From NCBI RefSeq assembly GCF_937920395.1, contig NZ_CALEVF010000039.1:31155-95154 (forward strand): a stretch of 64,000 nt of DNA, written 5' to 3'. Of this stretch, positions 62,377 to 64,000 are shown one piece after another. The stretch comes from an uncultured Clostridium sp. (GTDB lineage Bacteria > Bacillota > Clostridia > Clostridiales > Clostridiaceae). The first letter of the stretch is position 1. Each line of letters starts with the position of its first letter. Made by a program: the position numbers and the translations under genes. The notes beneath the pieces are model-generated. The model searched no databases and was not told the DNA's origin. It saw nothing but the letters and a program-made list of their open reading frames with translations.

Positions 62377-63621
62377 ATGAAAGTACTAATTATTGGTTCT
62401 GGTGGACGCGAACATGCTTTAGCATCAAAGGTTGCAGAAAATGACAATGTTCAGGTGGTTTATTGTGCACCTGGTAATGGCGGTACATATAGAGAAAACA
62501 AGTGCGAGAATGTTAATATTACTCAAATGGATGAGCTTTTGACATTTGCTAAGGCAAACAAGATAGATATTACAATAGTTGGATCAGAGGAATGGCTTGT
62601 ACAAGGAATAGTAGATAAGTTTAATGAACAGGGACTTAAAATATTAGGACCCTGCAAAAAAGCAGCAAAACTTGAGGGAAGTAAATCTTATTCTAAGGAA
62701 TTTATGAAAAAATATGGCATAAAAACTGCTGCATATGAAGTATTTGAAGATGAGAACAAAGCTATAGAATATCTTAAAAAGTGTGAGTATCCTATAGTAA
62801 TAAAAGCAGATGGACTAGCTGCAGGAAAAGGAGTAGTTATCTGCAATGATTTTCTATCAGCTAAAAGTAGTATTCATGACTTTATGGTAGTGGATATATT
62901 TAAAGGCAGTGGTAAGAAAATTGTAATAGAAGAATTTTTAGAAGGTGTTGAGGCATCTATACTTTCGATAACAGACGGGAAAGTTATACTCCCATTTGTA
63001 TCTTCAAAAGATCATAAACAAATATTTGATGGAGGTATTGGACCTAACACAGGGGGAATGGGCGCTATAGCACCGAATCCATACTGTACTAAAGAAGTAT
63101 TAGATGAATTCCATAAAAATATATTGTTGCCTACTCTTAAAGGAATTCAAGAGGAAAAAATGGATTATAGAGGTATAATATTTTTCGGTATAATGATAAC
63201 TAAAAAGGGAGTATATTCATTAGAATATAATGTAAGATTTGGAGATCCTGAAACACAAGCAGTGCTTCCACTTATGAAAAGTGATTTTACGAAACTTATA
63301 ATTAGTGCAATAGATGGAGATCTGGAAAACTTTGATTTGCAATGGAAAGATGGATATTCTTGTTGCCTAATTGCTGCTTCAAAAGGTTATCCTGGAAAAT
63401 ATAATACAGGATATGAAATAAGTGAAGTTGGAAAATTAGAAGGCAAGTTATTTTTAGCAGGTGCAACTGGAGATAATGGTCTTTTAAAGACAAATGGTGG
63501 AAGAGTTCTAGGAATAACAGGGTTTGGTGGAACACTAGAAAAAGCCAGAGAAATAGCGTATACTGATATGAAAAAAGTTCAATTCGATGGGATGTACTTT
63601 AGAAAAGATATTGGAAAATAA
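62377..63621 (+). CDS. purD: Phosphoribosylamine-glycine ligase
   Basis: GAR synthetase (step 2), an ATP-grasp ligase. The 414-residue protein begins MKVLIIGSGGREHALASKV. It has the ATP-grasp motifs VIKADGLAAGKGVVIC and FLEGVEASILSITDG, then GPNTGGMGAIAPNPYC and YNVRFGDPETQAVLPL. ATG 62377 follows AAAGGAGATGG. Last gene of the cluster, 71 bases after purH. A terminator follows. Confidence 0.98.
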   Translation: MKVLIIGSGGREHALASKVAENDNVQVVYCAPGNGGTYRENKCENVNITQMDELLTFAKANKIDITIVGSEEWLVQGIVDKFNEQGLKILGPCKKAAKLEGSKSYSKEFMKKYGIKTAAYEVFEDENKAIEYLKKCEYPIVIKADGLAAGKGVVICNDFLSAKSSIHDFMVVDIFKGSGKKIVIEEFLEGVEASILSITDGKVILPFVSSKDHKQIFDGGIGPNTGGMGAIAPNPYCTKEVLDEFHKNILLPTLKGIQEEKMDYRGIIFFGIMITKKGVYSLEYNVRFGDPETQAVLPLMKSDFTKLIISAIDGDLENFDLQWKDGYSCCLIAASKGYPGKYNTGYEISEVGKLEGKLFLAGATGDNGLLKTNGGRVLGITGFGGTLEKAREIAYTDMKKVQFDGMYFRKDIGK

Positions 63622-63664
63622 AAATAGAAAGTATGAAATCTCATACTTAATAATTTAGAGAATA

Positions 63665-63700
63665 AAAAGTGCGATTAGTTATTCTTCGCGCTTTTATTTT
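63665..63700 (+). terminator. Terminator of the pur cluster
   Basis: AAAAGTGCGA / TCGCGCTTTT with one G-U pair, followed by a T-rich tract. Confidence 0.85.
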
Positions 63701-63890
63701 TCAATAAAAAAATTTAATAAAATGATAGTTGATTATATATATAGACATTTTAATAACTTGAAATTAGCCTTCCGTTATTTTACATATTTTAGATAACTAG
63801 TAAAATAAGGGGCGAATATATCAAGATACTTAATAAACTATTGATTTATATGTTAAAAATACGTATTATATATAGGTGGAGTAAAAAATT

Positions 63891-63995
63891 ATAAGCATTT
63901 TCAAATGGGAAATTAAAAAAATAAAAGTTAACAAAAATAATAATATATTAGCTGATTGCGAAACTCTAAAAGATTTTAGTGAAATATCTATCTAA
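63891..63995 (+). CDS. Short frame without a standard start codon (possible small gene or remnant)
   Basis: Open frame of 34 codons (SIFKWEIKKIKVNKNNN, then ILADCETLKDFSEISI) with a normal stop at 63993. A ribosome-binding-like GGTGGAG lies at 63875-63881, but the codon at the expected start is ATA (63891) or ATT (63888), not ATG. It may be a small gene whose ATG changed to ATA, or a true non-standard start. No family was recognised. The preceding gap 63701-63890 is AT-rich with no other feature seen. Confidence 0.25.
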   Translation: MSIFKWEIKKIKVNKNNNILADCETLKDFSEISI

Positions 63996-64000
63996 AATTT

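Overview
The window is an AT-rich, densely coding stretch of a low-GC, spore-forming anaerobe. It is best explained as a Clostridium sensu stricto-like chromosome. Spore genes (gpr, spoIIP, yqfC, yqfD, a CotS-like gene), the gene order hrcA-grpE-dnaK-dnaJ-prmA-rsmE, dnaG-rpoD, pyruvate phosphate dikinase, and TTG/GTG starts with strong GGAGG ribosome binding sites all fit this. No species is assigned. Almost all genes lie on the + strand.

Layout. 1-3.9 kb: the end of ribonuclease G, then L21-Prp-L27, Obg and YhbY (ribosome assembly). 3.9-7.8 kb: nadD, yqeK, an LCP cell-wall ligase, ridA and an RluD-type pseudouridine synthase. 7.9-9.2 kb: a D,D-carboxypeptidase on the minus strand. 9.3-17.2 kb: comEA and comEC, separated by about 5.4 kb of lineage-specific material: a candidate small RNA, several small proteins, a MORN-repeat protein, a Cys-rich peptide, and a full-length P-type ATPase homologue that has lost its phosphorylated aspartate. 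17.2-24.5 kb: holA, rpsT, gpr, spoIIP, a small membrane protein, lepA and a hemW gene broken by one in-frame stop. 24.6-32.4 kb: a CIRCE-controlled chaperone operon running into translation genes, then hinT and rpsU. 32.7-40.3 kb: yqfC-yqfD-pgpH-ybeY-dgkA/PAP2, then era-recO (recO apparently starts with CTG) and a DUF4342 protein. 40.6-51.6 kb: ppdK, a small FmdB-like protein, a CotS-like kinase, dGTPase, dnaG-rpoD, a PH-domain membrane protein, trmK and a Nif3-family protein. 51.7-52.1 kb: RNase P RNA. 52.2-63.6 kb: the purine pathway (purL, then a guanine-type riboswitch, then purE-C-F-M-N-H-D).

How the parts work together. Most of the window is housekeeping: ribosome biogenesis, protein folding under HrcA control, the replication/transcription pair DnaG-sigma A, membrane lipid and cyclic-di-AMP turnover, and IMP synthesis. 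The purine cluster encodes nearly the whole route from PRPP to IMP (only purB and purK are not seen). It carries a transcription-terminating aptamer between purL and purE whose alternative pairings can be read in the sequence.

The least ordinary region is 10.0-15.4 kb. The pseudo-P-type ATPase is the best candidate for an undescribed function: it keeps the fold landmarks (TGE, KG and GD-x3-D loops) but has lost the catalytic Asp and the M4 ion-binding Pro motif. Other points for follow-up are the hemW nonsense codon, the rpsU leader that buries its own Shine-Dalgarno sequence, the CTG start of recO, and two unassigned transcripts with their own promoter and terminator. All assignments come from reading motifs and context; no database search was run.
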